Part shown: one piece after another, positions 1-10,451 of the stretch | Layout of the letters: the number at the start of each line of letters is the position of its first letter | Position numbering within the stretch: the stretch's first letter is position 1 | NCBI RefSeq assembly: GCF_014529535.1 | Contig: NW_023503584.1 | Location: forward strand, 203,943-267,942 | DNA: 64,000 nucleotides | Reading direction: 5' to 3' | Source: Bradysia coprophila | Taxonomy: Eukaryota; Arthropoda; Insecta; Diptera; Sciaridae | Notes under the pieces: model-generated | Told to the model about the DNA's origin: nothing | Databases searched by the model: none | What the model saw: only the letters and a program-made list of their open reading frames with translations | Program-made: the position numbers and the translations under genes

Positions 1-202
1 TGATCAGGTTATAACTTTTTGGTAATATTATGTCTCAGACGAACGATCGATAAGATTTACTCGAAAAATACACACAAATTTCCGAATGTGTGTCTCACTT
101 GATAAATTATTGTTTAATAAATATTGTGAGTATTTTTCATTCAATGTTGTGTAGGGTGTCACCTATGGTGGTTGGTCACTCCACTTCTTTCAAAGACTCT
201 AA

Positions 203-764
203 AAGAAGTCTTTCACAGACAGCAAACATATCAACAAATGAATCTGTTACTTCTTTTATTTAAGTATCGTCAAAAGATTGATAGAAAATTGAAAATCTAT
301 TACTTCATTAGTTTCATCATTCACTTTTCTATACATAAGGAGACGTAAGATCATTAGCTGGTGTACTTTGTTGCTTGTGAGATGATAGGACATTCCAATA
401 AGAACGATGTTTCGCTCGAGTTTGAATTTTCTATTTCTCCCAGAGGTGAACACAACGTTTTTCATATTGTGCGTGGTGTGATTTTCTGTTTTTCTCCACG
501 AAACAAAAAACACCAATTCGCCATACTATTTTTGAATACATAAACAAAGTGACACTTCGAGTGAGAAAAGTTATCTCCCCAAACGCAAAGAAATTGATGC
601 ACTTTTCTCACTAAAACGTAATTTTCTCTTAGCCGATTCAAGGGAGCAAAAACGGTAAACCACACTTCACACATGAAATAGTTATTTGTTTACCGAGGGC
701 AAAAAGTTGGAAATTTCATTTCGATGTTGTTGTTTGAGACCAGAATGTCAAAAATTTCCTTCTT
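203..764. repeat. Dispersed repeat, copy 1 (uninterrupted)
   Basis: This stretch is nearly the same as 5319-6104, in the same orientation. Both begin with GAAGTCTTTCA, continue through CAGCAAACATATCAACAAAT and run past a segment rich in GTTATTTGTTTACCGAGGGC. This copy lacks the 206-bp insertion found in the second copy, so it serves as an empty-site reference for that element. Short ORFs inside it (for example 256-516 on the minus strand) occur in both copies and look like repeat sequence, not genes. The 5' part resembles the interior of the TTAA-flanked elements near 46.7 kb. Confidence 0.75.
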
Positions 765-900
765 TTTTTCCGTTGTGAAATAGTTACTTGTTTATCGATG
801 GAAGAAAATATGAAATTTCAACAAGATTGATGTTTCTCAACGAAACAAAAAACATCAATTCGCCATACCATTTTCGAAAACATTATCAAAGTGACAGTTC

Positions 901-3900
901 GAATGAGGAAAGTTCTATTTTCTCCACTAGCTACACTCTAACCACAAACAGCACCATCTAGAAGCAATATCCAACTTTTCTTCCCTCGTTGAACAAATAA
1001 CTATTATTTCTGTTATTTCTCTCTATTTCTTTCGTTATGGCGCGGCGGTATAGGAAAATGATGTTTAGAAACTAAGAAGAAATGTAAGAGAGTTGTCACA
1101 TATTTTAGTACATTCTGTCATAAAATTACTACTGTCACTGCGCTTATTTTCATGTGAACCAACTTCATTGCTGTGACATTTCATGGGAATAAATCAATGC
1201 GAAGTTGTTTGACAAAAAAAATAGTCCAGTAATAATGAAGTACTATAAAAATGTGGCGCCTCTACAGGCCAACCGACTAGGCGAATACTTTTAGTTGTTC
1301 GTCGGTGTAGAATAATCTTCTATGTGTTGATTAACATGGAGCAGCGCTTCCTGCCGAAATTTCAGATTTTTTCTTGCACACCCTAATCCATATGTATGTC
1401 GCTATAACTTTATAATTGTAAATTCTATTAATACTTACAATGTAGGCAATTTAAATTGTTGATAGTAAATACTGGGACGGTTGTACGTATAAGATTGTGT
1501 GAAAACCGAAAATATTTTTTTTTACAAATTTCCTTGTTCAGCAAAATTGTTCTGCTGAATTGAAGTTACAAAGACCTCTTCTAAATAAACAGCTGAAAAA
1601 TGTTCGCTTTTGTTTGGATCGACCAATCGTTCATCCCGACCATATGTTACTGCAAACAATTTGATATAAATTTAGCACTACAATGCGAATTAAAACCAGA
1701 CGAATACACCAGACCTGTGCGATTTTTGTGTGTGGAATATATCTCACATTGTGAATACCAAATGGGAGGAAGATCTGGATTTTGATAGGAATACGAAGTT
1801 AATCCATTTTCAAATACATTCTCGTATTAATTCAGTTCTTCCATTTTTTCGCAATCTTTTGTGCTTTAGTGAATGCGGGCACTGTTTATATATTACTATG
1901 ACACCGTAGTCGAGGATGCCGGTGCTGACACTGCATCGAGTACTGGTCAGTTGAGAACTTCTTAACCATTAAACAATTAATTTCTTCCAACTCTTACATT
2001 AACAATTTATTTGTGGTAACAATTCTGTAGCCTCTGCTTATAATTTACATAACATGATGACGAATTCGTTCATGAGAAGTTTAGACCTGTTGAATATGAA
2101 TCTTAAAATCAAAATGGTCATTAGGACTTATCATGAACATTGAACAACCACATAAAATATCGTTGCATTTCTGGACAAACATACGATAGTTCGGCTACAT
2201 GTAACATAAAATGTTGGTGCTTCCCACATATGCTTCGGGATGTTTTCTTACATTTTCTTATTCAAATTTCGTACCTCTAGCCTTTAACCAGAAACTGAAC
2301 ATAACGGAATATCCGGTTCTAGTGGAAGAACCAATAAAAATTGAGAAGGGACCATCTTTTCGCACTTTAAGAACTCAACATGATTTGGAAAAACCGAATT
2401 TTGCAAAACTCACAGATATTCAGCCTTGTATCGGAATGGGCTGGTGCTATTTTACATTGACAATGACAATGTCGATGAATACCGCCAATAACCTTTTTTA
2501 TGACTATTCCAAGCGATTCTTTTAGTGGCTTCGGCGATAGGGTGGGATTATGGGAGTGTGATTCATGAAGATTCCAGGTGGCTCTGATATCTCTGATCTA
2601 CACTGTAATTTTTTGCTTACGTAGTGACATATGTTGGGATCTCTAGTCAATACTTTGAAGAACAGAAGCAAAAAATTTGCTCTAGATACCACGATACGCT
2701 TGCTGAGCTTAAGGCCATATAAATTAATACGACTTTCTGCAATTTTTACGAGTTGAATTACGACTCCACACAGTCCATATACACTCATCTCAAATAAGAT
2801 AAGAAACTGGAACAAGTTACAACCAATACGACGCTTTAAATGTATTATTACTGATGCTGTTCGGTGAAGAGCCTTGAGTATTTTCTGGGTCCATCACCAT
2901 GAATAGCCGAATGTCGAACGAAAAATCGAAGGAAAACGTCGACATTTTCTGTGAAGTTTATGGATGTTGTTCAATGTTCCGTTTATTAGCTCTAATCAAT
3001 CGACAGAAATTGATGATTGTAAACTAGATATTGCTGGATTGTAAAGACTTTTCTTAGTTCTTGTATTTGTAATCATCGGCGTTCGTCTTATGTATACAAT
3101 TAAGTACATACGGTACATACACACAGAATACGAGATAAGAACAACTTTTATAATGATGATAGTAACGATCTGTTCATGACGTGGGTGGGTTCATTATTTT
3201 TTATTCTTTTTAGGAAAAAATAACAGTTTTTCAACGTCCGATTGAAGACCATAAAAATCAAGCAATAAAGCCGTAGGCGTACGACAAAATTCGGTAAATT
3301 ACATAACACACAGATATGTTGACAATTCGTACGACTCGACAGTCCACTTGACCAGAAATTTTGAATTGGGTCTTAAATGGATGAATATTCTGATTGACCT
3401 TCAAAAGTTATAAAATGATTTGTTATAAATGGTACGTCAGTATGTTGCAACTATACCAATGCATGTTCCACTTCCACATCCAACCAAAATAACAGTTTAA
3501 CTGCAGTTTTTGCGGCTCATTTTACTCTACACAGATTTACGTTGCACTTTTGAACACAACAGACTAGACATTCTTCATATTTCCTCACTGTCTAGCGCCT
3601 TTTCATCTGTTAACAAGTATGACGACGAAAATAAGCTTTCAGTTCCGCCTAATTCGGTGCTTAAAGCAAATTTTTTGTTTTAACAAAATAAGTAAAAGAT
3701 TTTGTTTCAACCTTTTGAGTGTACCAAGAACAAAAGAAGTAATAGATTCGGTTAGCTTTTAATAAGTTTGACTTTAAACCTCGTCTTAACGACAGCCGCT
3801 GTTCCAAAAAACCAATCAATTGGACCTGATTTTAGTTCAACCAAAACACTTTAAGGATGAGTGGTATGATGTAAATAGGCAAATAGGCCACTGAAACTTG

Positions 3901-4567
3901 ACATTGTGTCACACTAATGTAAAACATTGTAAAAAAAACCATTTCACACAAAACAGTACAAAATAGTCCTGATTTACGATTCTCGAGCACGAATCAAACA
4001 CCTGAGATTGAAAGCAAATCGAAGTCAGGTTCGTTCATCCATAGTGTGTGCACTTTCATCTACGGCGCAATATTGAATGCACCGAGTCATTCACAAAATC
4101 AACAATTTGAACGTATTTGTGGTTTTTTTTCTGCGTCTTCTTCGAAAACATTTATTTATTTGTCATATCGCAAAAACAAAATCAACAAAACTAAAATTAT
4201 CGTAAAATGTTATGGTGTAGCTTGGCAATGTGCAACTATTTTAGGTCAAGTCTTACAAATGTGTAAGACCAATAATATTTATTCAACCGATAAAGCTGTT
4301 TTCTTACGGTTTATTTATTATAAAACTATTTTCGATAGGCATAAGTGAAATGAAGTAGCCTTCGGCCACTCTCGAAATATATCACTAATATAAAGTGAGT
4401 CAATCAATATTTTAGCTTAATTGTTATTTGCGCTTGAAATTGTCCTAAAATAGGGGTCGCGATCTTTTAACCAAAAGCGCATCTTGTCACTGTAGCTAGA
4501 ATAAGTTCCAACTCCTTGCGAAACTGTGTCTTTGCCTCCCGCTGACATATATACCAGCATTTCATTA
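901..4567. other. Intergenic stretch with no supported gene
   Basis: This stretch is AT-rich. It holds a 61-codon ORF (1600-1785, +) and a 104-codon ORF (2211-2525, +). Neither resembles a family I know. Around 3590-3760 there is sequence like the interior of the TTAA-flanked MITEs (AGTAAAAGATTTTG and GAAGTAATAGATT motifs). I see no promoter, RNA gene or conserved exon. Confidence 0.5.
2211..2525 (+). CDS. Unassigned 104-codon ORF (doubtful)
   Basis: An uninterrupted reading frame of 104 codons runs from an ATG to TAG. The residues are not low-complexity, and a splice-acceptor-like TTTAACCAG lies inside it before the segment starting KLNITEYP. I do not recognise the protein. The N-terminus is moderately hydrophobic but not a clear signal peptide, and there is no obvious partner exon. 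It could be a decayed gene fragment or chance. It is listed only because it is one of the longer non-repeat ORFs in the first 12 kb. Confidence 0.15.
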   Translation: MLVLPTYASGCFLTFSYSNFVPLAFNQKLNITEYPVLVEEPIKIEKGPSFRTLRTQHDLEKPNFAKLTDIQPCIGMGWCYFTLTMTMSMNTANNLFYDYSKRFF

Positions 4568-4793
4568 CAGTGGACGTCAGTAAAATTTAAATAGAAATTT
4601 GCTTCAGCTAATTCTCAGCTGGTTCGCTCATATAAACAAAATTGCGACATCTATACCGGTTTACCACTACCACCCACGTCCGTGTATAAACCCATTCAAA
4701 ACAAGTGTAAGCAGTTTTAATTGTATGAGCGGACTAGCTGAAAGACAGCTCAAGCAAATTCCTATCTAAATTTCACAGACATCTGCAGCACTG
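4568..4793. mobile_element. TA-flanked MITE with CAGTGGACGTCAG terminus (copy 1)
   Basis: This short fold-back element starts at CAGTGGACGTCAGTAAAATT directly after TA. Its second half mirrors the first: AGCTAATTCTCAGCTGGTTCGCTCATA is answered by TATGAGCGGACTAGCTGAAAGACAGCT, and the end reads AAATTTCACAGACATCTGC. Related copies lie at 50086-50293 and, internally deleted, at 58626-58700. A TA duplication and absence of coding capacity fit a non-autonomous Tc1/mariner-type element. That superfamily assignment is inference. Confidence 0.65.
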
Positions 4794-4981
4794 CTTCTAG
4801 CAAGAACATAGAAAATCACAGTAGGCACTGCATAAAGATCGATGACCTGTATTTGTTGAATGAGTTAAAACATACAATACAAACTAACATAAGGGGAAGC
4901 TCTTACCACTAAAGCCTCCAAATTTGACACTTGTTATTGACAAGTTGTCAATTCATTGTTCGTGCTAGGAGCAGTGCTGTG
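4794..4981. mobile_element. MITE with AGCACTGCTTCTAGCA inverted ends (copy 1)
   Basis: The left end CAGCACTGCTTCTAGCA (from about 4787, overlapping the end of the preceding element) is answered at the right by TGCTAGGAGCAGTGCTG. The interior shares ATGAGTTAAAACATACAATAC and AAGCCTCCAAATTTGACAC with 51571-51776. An inverted-orientation relative is at 39079-39323 and another sits in the Ly6 intron at 55234-55394. It has no coding capacity. Confidence 0.6.
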
Positions 4982-5318
4982 ACTGTATCTGAAATTATCA
5001 AATATTATTTTGCCAATGACTTGTATGCTTCGCTGGGAGTTGGAATTGTAAGACTATCAGCAACATAATTCGCGGACTATCTTTATTGACCCCTGTCACA
5101 GCTCTGCTAGCAGTACAATATCAAAAAATTTGCAGCTAATTCCAGAGGAGAATGGATTTTCTGGAAGTTGTTGCTCTTTCGTACAATTTTGTAGAAGAAA
5201 CTATACCGAAAAGTAGATTTGGAGTCGTGCAGACCTCATTTGTAATTTTTCAAGCAATCTCACCATTTTAACAACCACAATATAAATTTCAATTAACTTA
5301 ATTCCTCAAGCATTTGAA

Positions 5319-6104
5319 GGAAGTCTTTCATAGACAGCAAACATATCAACAAATGAATCTGTTACTTCTTTTACTATGCTGGTCCATGTAATAAGGCTAT
5401 TACATGCATAGGCATAGGCCTTTACATCACTCGCATAGTAAAACGTCGTACTACACACGGAAAATAAAGTGATATCTCGTATCACGATGAGTAAATGTAC
5501 CTCGGGCTAAAGCCCTCGGTTACTTTTACTCATCTGGATACGAGATATCACTTTACTTCCCTTGCATAGTAATGTACTATTATTTAAGTATCGTCAAAAG
5601 ATTGATAGAAAATCTATTACTTCATTAGTTTTATCATTCACTTTTCTATACATAAGGAGACATAAGATCATTAGCTGCTGTACTTTGTTGCTTGTGAGAT
5701 GATAGGACATTCCAATAAGAACGATGTTTCGCTCGAGTTGGAATTTTCTATTTCTCCCAGAGGTGAACACAACGTTTTTCATATTGTGCGAAGTGTGATT
5801 TTCTGTTTTTCTCCACGAAACAAAAAACACCAATTCGCCATACCATTTTTGAATACATAAACAAAGTGACACTTCGAGTGAGAAAAGTTATCTCCCCAAC
5901 CGCAAAGAAATTGATGCCCGTTTCTCACTAAAAATATCATTTGAGTAGTCGTCAACAAAACGTAATTTTCTCTTAGCCGAGATTCAGGGGCGCAAAAAAG
6001 GTAAATAGTTATTTGTTTACCGAGGGCAAAAAGTTGGAAATTTCATTTTGATGTTGTTGTTTGTGACCAGAATATCACCAGACAAAATTAAATTTCCTTC
6101 TTGC
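5319..6104. repeat. Dispersed repeat, copy 2 (interrupted by a MITE)
   Basis: This is a second copy of the repeat at 203-764, in the same orientation. It is split after CTTCTTTTA by a 206-bp element (5374-5579) and resumes with TTTAAGTATCGTCAAAAG. It also carries a short insertion near 5930-5960 relative to copy 1 (ATCATTTGAGTAGTCGTC). The two copies differ at scattered bases only. Confidence 0.75.
5374..5579. mobile_element. 206-bp MITE with TTA target duplication (copy 1)
   Basis: Comparison with the empty site at 251-264 places this element between two TTA triplets, so it carries a 3-bp TTA duplication. The interior is a hairpin: AGTGATATCTCGTATCACGA and ATGAGTAAATG mirror TTTACTCATCTGGATACGAG and ATATCACTTT around a CGGGCTAAAGCCCTCG loop. 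A second, equally long copy is at 53636-53841. A 3-bp TTA/TAA duplication is typical of PIF/Harbinger elements; that assignment is inference. Confidence 0.75.
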
Positions 6105-6199
6105 AGACCTCATTTGTCCAAATTGAAGAGTATTAGAGTATAGCAGATTATAGCCCTTTTATCTCTCTATTGAATGTTTTCTTCAATTTGTACAGAGGG

Positions 6200-6316
6200 A
6201 TTCTTTTGAATTTCGACTGACCGAAATCGGCGCTATTTTTTCCGGGACTTTTTTATATATGTCTAGTTAGGCCTTGGTGCCTAGGCCCCAAAACCAGTCT
6301 CAGACATTTTTGATCT
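6200..6316. repeat. Outer inverted repeat A, left arm
   Basis: The sequence TTCTTTTGAATTTCGACTGA, followed by CCGAAATCGGCGC and the TAGGCCTTGGTGCCTAGGCC segment, recurs in reverse complement at 8783-8892. Between the two arms lie repeat B and the left arm of repeat C. The arm is clearly related to the ends of the fold-back element at 18534-19290, which read AGGGATACTTTTGAA and CCGAAATCGGACGC. Confidence 0.7.
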
Positions 6317-7023
6317 TCCATACCTGGCTGGTTGTAAGTGGCCAAAAGTCGAAAAATGAGGTTTCGTAGTTCGGATTTCATTTCCGTAAGGTGGCGAGGA
6401 CACGGGCGTGTATGGGTTCGTTGGAAAGCTGAGGTCAAGTACTCCTGGGGCAAATATTAACTTCATAAAATTTGATGATTATCGGACGAAAATATGACTT
6501 CTGGAAAATTTCTCAGAATCGATGGAACCTCCGTGAACTTTGATGAGAGCTGTGACCTCACTAATGCAATTATTTGATTAAATTATTACTTATTATGAAT
6601 GTGGAAGGCCTCAGCTTTACAGCGATACGCATATTTACTAGTTTGGCGGAGTGAAACACACTGTTTTCATCTGTTACGTAGTCACGTACCAAACTACTAA
6701 ATATGGATATCGGTGTAAAGCTGAGGTCCTCCACATTCATAATAAGTAATAATTTAATCAAATAATTGCATTAGTGAGGTCACAGCTCTCATCAAAGTTC
6801 ACGGAGGTTCCATCGATTCTGAGAAATTTTCCAGAAGTCATATTTTCGGCCGATTATCAGCAAATTTTATGAAGTTAATATTTGCCCCAGGAGTACTTGA
6901 CCTCAGCTTTCCAACGAACCCATACACGCCCGTGTCCTCGCCACCTTACTGAAATGAAATCCGAACTACGAAACCTCATTTTTCGACTTTTGGCCACTTA
7001 CAACCAGCCAGGTATGGAAGATC
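6317..7023. mobile_element. Fold-back element B with arms of about 305 bp
   Basis: Positions 6317-6620 are repeated as reverse complement at 6714-7023. The outermost bases are GATCTTCCATACCTGG and CCAGGTATGGAAGATC. The arms meet around a loop of about 90 bp that contains TACTAGTTTGG and CCAAACTACTA, a smaller inner inverted pair. Arm divergence is a few scattered bases plus small indels, so the arms are young or have been homogenised. The mirror-image ORFs in it are repeat artefacts. Confidence 0.85.
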
Positions 7024-7259
7024 AACAAGGCATCAGAACAGTCGGAGCGTTTGCTGCGACTTAGCCCCGTACGATCCGTAATCCTATTTCGTCCGTAACC
7101 ATAATACGTCCGTAGCCGTAATACGCCCGGAACCCTAATACGTCTACAACCCTCTAATGCGTCTGTTACCAAAATGCAAGTCAAGTTGGGAATGGTCAAA
7201 TTTACTGAAAGTGTTCATTTTTAAAATTGCGCATAGCGCAATTACGAAAGCCCGTACGA

Positions 7260-8300
7260 AGTACCTCTCAAATAAAACCAACAATTTACGACATTATTTT
7301 ATAAACCCAAATTTTTTTGCCAACTTTCCATTGGGTATTCAATTACCTCTCAAATAAAACAAAAACTAGCAAAATCGGTTGAGATTTACTCGATTTATGT
7401 GCAAAAAGCACTTAGGGCCGAGTAGCGGCCTTAGTCCAAGGGCGCAAATTTGAAACTTTTTTTGCCATCATTCTATTCGGCATTCAATTATCTCTCAAAT
7501 GAAACAAAAACTAGCAAAATCGGATGAGATTTACTCGATTTATGTGCAAAAAACACTTAGGGCCGAGTAGCGGCCTTAGTCCAAGGGCCCAAATTTGAAA
7601 AATTTTTCGCCACGTTCTTTTCGGTATTCAATTACCTTCCATAAAAAACTAAATCTAGCAAAATCGGATGAGATTTACTCGATTTATGTGCAAAAAACAC
7701 TTAGGGCCGAGTAGCGGCCTTAGTCCAAGGGCCCAAATTTTAAACTTTTTTCGCCACGTTCTTTTCGGTATTCAATTACCTTCCATAAAAAACTAAATCT
7801 AGCAAAATCGGATGAGATTTACTCGATTTATGTGCAAAAAACACTTAGGGCCGAGTAGCGGCCTTAGTCCAAGGGCCCAAATTTGAAACTTTTTTTGCCA
7901 TCATTCTATTCGGCATTCAACTATCTCTCAAATGAAACAAAATCTAGCAAAATCGGATGAGATTTACTCGATTTATGTGCAAAAAACACTTAGGGCCGAG
8001 TAGCGGCCTTAGTCCAAGGGCCCAAATTTGAAACATTTTTTGCCATCATTCTATTCGGTATTCAATTATCTCTCAAATAAAACAAAATCTAGCAAAATCG
8101 GATGAGATTTACTCGATTTATGTGCAAAAAACACTTAGGGCCGAGTAGCGGCCTTAGTCCAAGGGCCCAAATTTGAAACTTTTTTCGCCACGTTCTTTTC
8201 GGTATTCAATTACCTTCCATAAAAAACTAAATCTGGCAAAATCGGATGAGATTTACTCGATTTATGTGGAAAAAACACTTAGGGCCGAGTAACGACCTTT
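7260..8300. repeat. 144-145-bp tandem array, about 7 copies
   Basis: The phrase CTTAGGGCCGAGTAGCGGCC recurs at 7410, 7556, 7700, 7844, 7989 and 8134, and in altered form at 8278, giving steps of 144-145 bp. Each unit also holds GATGAGATTTACTCGATTTA and TAGTCCAAGGGC. Units alternate between two variants, one with TTTTTTGCCATCATTCTATTCGG and one with CGCCACGTTCTTTTCGG. The spacing is short of nucleosome-repeat length. A shorter inverted array is at 9470-10130. Confidence 0.9.
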
Positions 8301-8580
8301 GAGCCCTCCCAACAAGCTCGCGTTGCATCCTACACAAAAACAATGTTCAGCAACTTTGTTCTACTCGTCAATACCTTTCATTTGATATATCACAAGCAGC
8401 TATTACGTGCGTATTTCGGTAGATATCGTCGAAAGACTGAAAAACACCTATAGGGCCCTAGCTCTGGAAGGGCCGACCCTACCATGCCCATTTTCGAACT
8501 TGACCTTACTTTTGTCGATACCAATCGGGGAAAAAAAGAATTTTGAAAAAAGGTTGTGATTTGCTCAAGCTAGAGGGGTC

Positions 8581-8650
8581 ACGGACGGACGGACGGACGC
8601 ACGGACGGACGGACGGACGGACGGACGGACGGACGGACGGACGGACGGAC
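8581..8650. repeat. (ACGG)n microsatellite
   Basis: An almost pure ACGG tetranucleotide tract in the left arm of element C. The reverse-complement tract (TCCG)n is on the right arm at 9137-9172, and is about half as long. The tract makes an ORF rich in the tetrapeptide GRTD, which is not a gene. Confidence 0.95.
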
Positions 8651-9469
8651 ATTTTTTTTTATTGCGGATTCGTCATCTATGAACATAACCAAAAGCTTTG
8701 CCCTTACTGTCTGCTTCCAATTCGACGTGTTACAAACGGCATATTAATCTTATAAGCCCCCAGTACTTCGTACGGGGCTAAAAATATCTGAGACTGGTTT
8801 TGGGGCCTAGGCACCAAGGCCTAACTAGGCATATATAAAAAAGTCCCGGAAAAAATAGCGCCGATTTCGGTCAGTCGAAATTCAAAAGAATTCCTCACAA
8901 TGAGGTTTCCGCAACCATAATGACATAATTTCTTGTACAAAGTTTTACTAAGGCTAAAAAGCTTCCAGAAAATACATCCCCCTCGGGAATTAGCTGCTCC
9001 TTTTTAGCCCCGTACGAAGTACTGGGGGCTTATAAGATTAATATGCCGTTGTAACATGTCGAATTGGAAGCAGACAGTAAGGGCAAAGCATTTGGTTATG
9101 TTCGTTCATAGATAGCAAATCCGCAATAAAAAAAATGTCCGTCCGTCCGTCCGTCCGTCCGTCCGTCCGTGACCCCTCTAGCTTGAGTAAATCACAACCT
9201 TTTTTCAAAATTCTTTTTTTTCCCGATTGGTATCGACAAAAGTAAGGTCAAGTTCGAAAATGGGCATGGTAGGGTCGGCCCTTCCAGAGCTAGGGCCCTA
9301 TAGGTGTTTTTCAGTCTTTCGACGTTATCTACCGAAATACGCACGCAATACCTGCTTGTGATATTTCAAATTAAAGGTATTGACGAGTAGAACAAAGTTG
9401 CTGAATATTGTTTTTAGGTAAGATGCGACGTGGGCTTGTTGGGATGGCTCAAAGGTCGTTACTCGGTCC

Positions 9470-10130
9470 TAAGTGTTTTTAGCACATAAATCGAGTAAAT
9501 TTCATCCGATTTTGCTAGTATTTCTTTCATTTGAGAGATAATTGAATGCCGAATTGAATGGTGGAAAAAAAAAGTTTCAAATTTGGGCCCTTGGACTAAG
9601 ACCGCAACTCGGCCCTAAGAGTTTTTTGCACATAAATCGAGTAAATCTCATCCGATTTTGCTAGTATTTCTTTCATTTGAGAGATAATTGAATACCGAAA
9701 AGAACGTGTCGAAAAAAGTTTCAAATTTGGGCCCTTGGACTAAGGCCGCTACTTAGCCCTAAGTGTTTTTTGCACATAAATCGAGTAAATCTCATCCGAT
9801 TTTGCTAGTTTTCGTTTCATTTGATAGATAATTGAATGCCGAATAGAATGATGGCAAAAAAAGTTTTAAATTTGGGCCCTTGGATTAAGGCCGCTACTCG
9901 GCCCTAAGTGTTTTTTTGCACATAAATCGAGTAAATCTCATCCGATTTTGCTAGATTTAGTTTTTTATGGAAGGTAATTGAATACAAAGAGAACGTGGTG
10001 AAAAAAGTTTCAAATTTGTGCCCTTCGACTAAGGCCGCTTTTTGGCCCTATGTGGTTTTTGCTCATAAATCGAGAATGTTTCATCAAACTTTGCTACTTT
10101 TTGTTTCGTTTGACAGATAATTCAATACCG
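9470..10130. repeat. Inverted 144-bp array on the right arm of C, about 4-5 copies
   Basis: These are reverse-complement units of the array at 7260-8300: ACATAAATCGAGTAAAT, CTCATCCGATTTTGCTAG and CCCTTGGACTAAG recur at roughly 145-bp steps. The copies are fewer and more diverged than on the left arm, especially toward 10130, so the two arms have evolved unequally. Confidence 0.85.
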
Positions 10131-10451
10131 AAAGAAAATTAGTAAAAAAAAGTTGTAAATTCGGACTCCTAAAATTACATCCTAAACTTTTGTTTTATAC
10201 GTGAGAAGTACTTCGTACGGGCTTTTGTAATTGCGCTAAGCGCAATTTTAAAGATGAACACTTACAGTTAATTTGCAAAAATATGCAATAATGTCAAGTA
10301 CGCAATAAGATTACGGAAGCATTTTGATAACGGACGAATAAGGGTTACGGGCTTATTAGGGCTACGGACGTATAATGGTTTCGGGCAAATTAGGTTTACG
10401 GGTTGTACGGGGCTCAGTCGCAGCAAACGCTCCGACTGTTCTGATGCCTTG

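Larger units (their letters stand above)
7026..10451. mobile_element. 3.4-kb fold-back element C with tandem arrays on both arms
   Basis: The ends are inverted copies of CAAGGCATCAGAACAGTCGG followed by AGCGTTTGCTGCGAC. The left arm (7026-8785) and right arm (9002-10451) mirror each other: terminal repeat, CCGTACGAAGTAC motif, a 144-145-bp tandem array, a GCATGGTAGGGTCGGCCC block, a (CGGA)n tract, and TTAGCCCCGTACGAAGTACT. The centre (8783-9001) contains the right arm of repeat A. It has no ORF resembling a transposase. The lengths and the nesting suggest a large non-autonomous fold-back structure built by more than one insertion or rearrangement. Confidence 0.75.

Noticed and set aside
2522..2815. 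97-codon minus-strand ORF, considered as a chemoreceptor fragment
   Set aside because: Hydrophobic in places, but it lacks the conserved C-terminal motifs of insect odorant or gustatory receptors, and has no neighbouring exons.
6253..7064. Duplicate ORFs with identical peptides (MPQEYLTSAFQRTHTR) on both strands
   Set aside because: They are the two arms of fold-back B read in opposite directions, not a gene pair.
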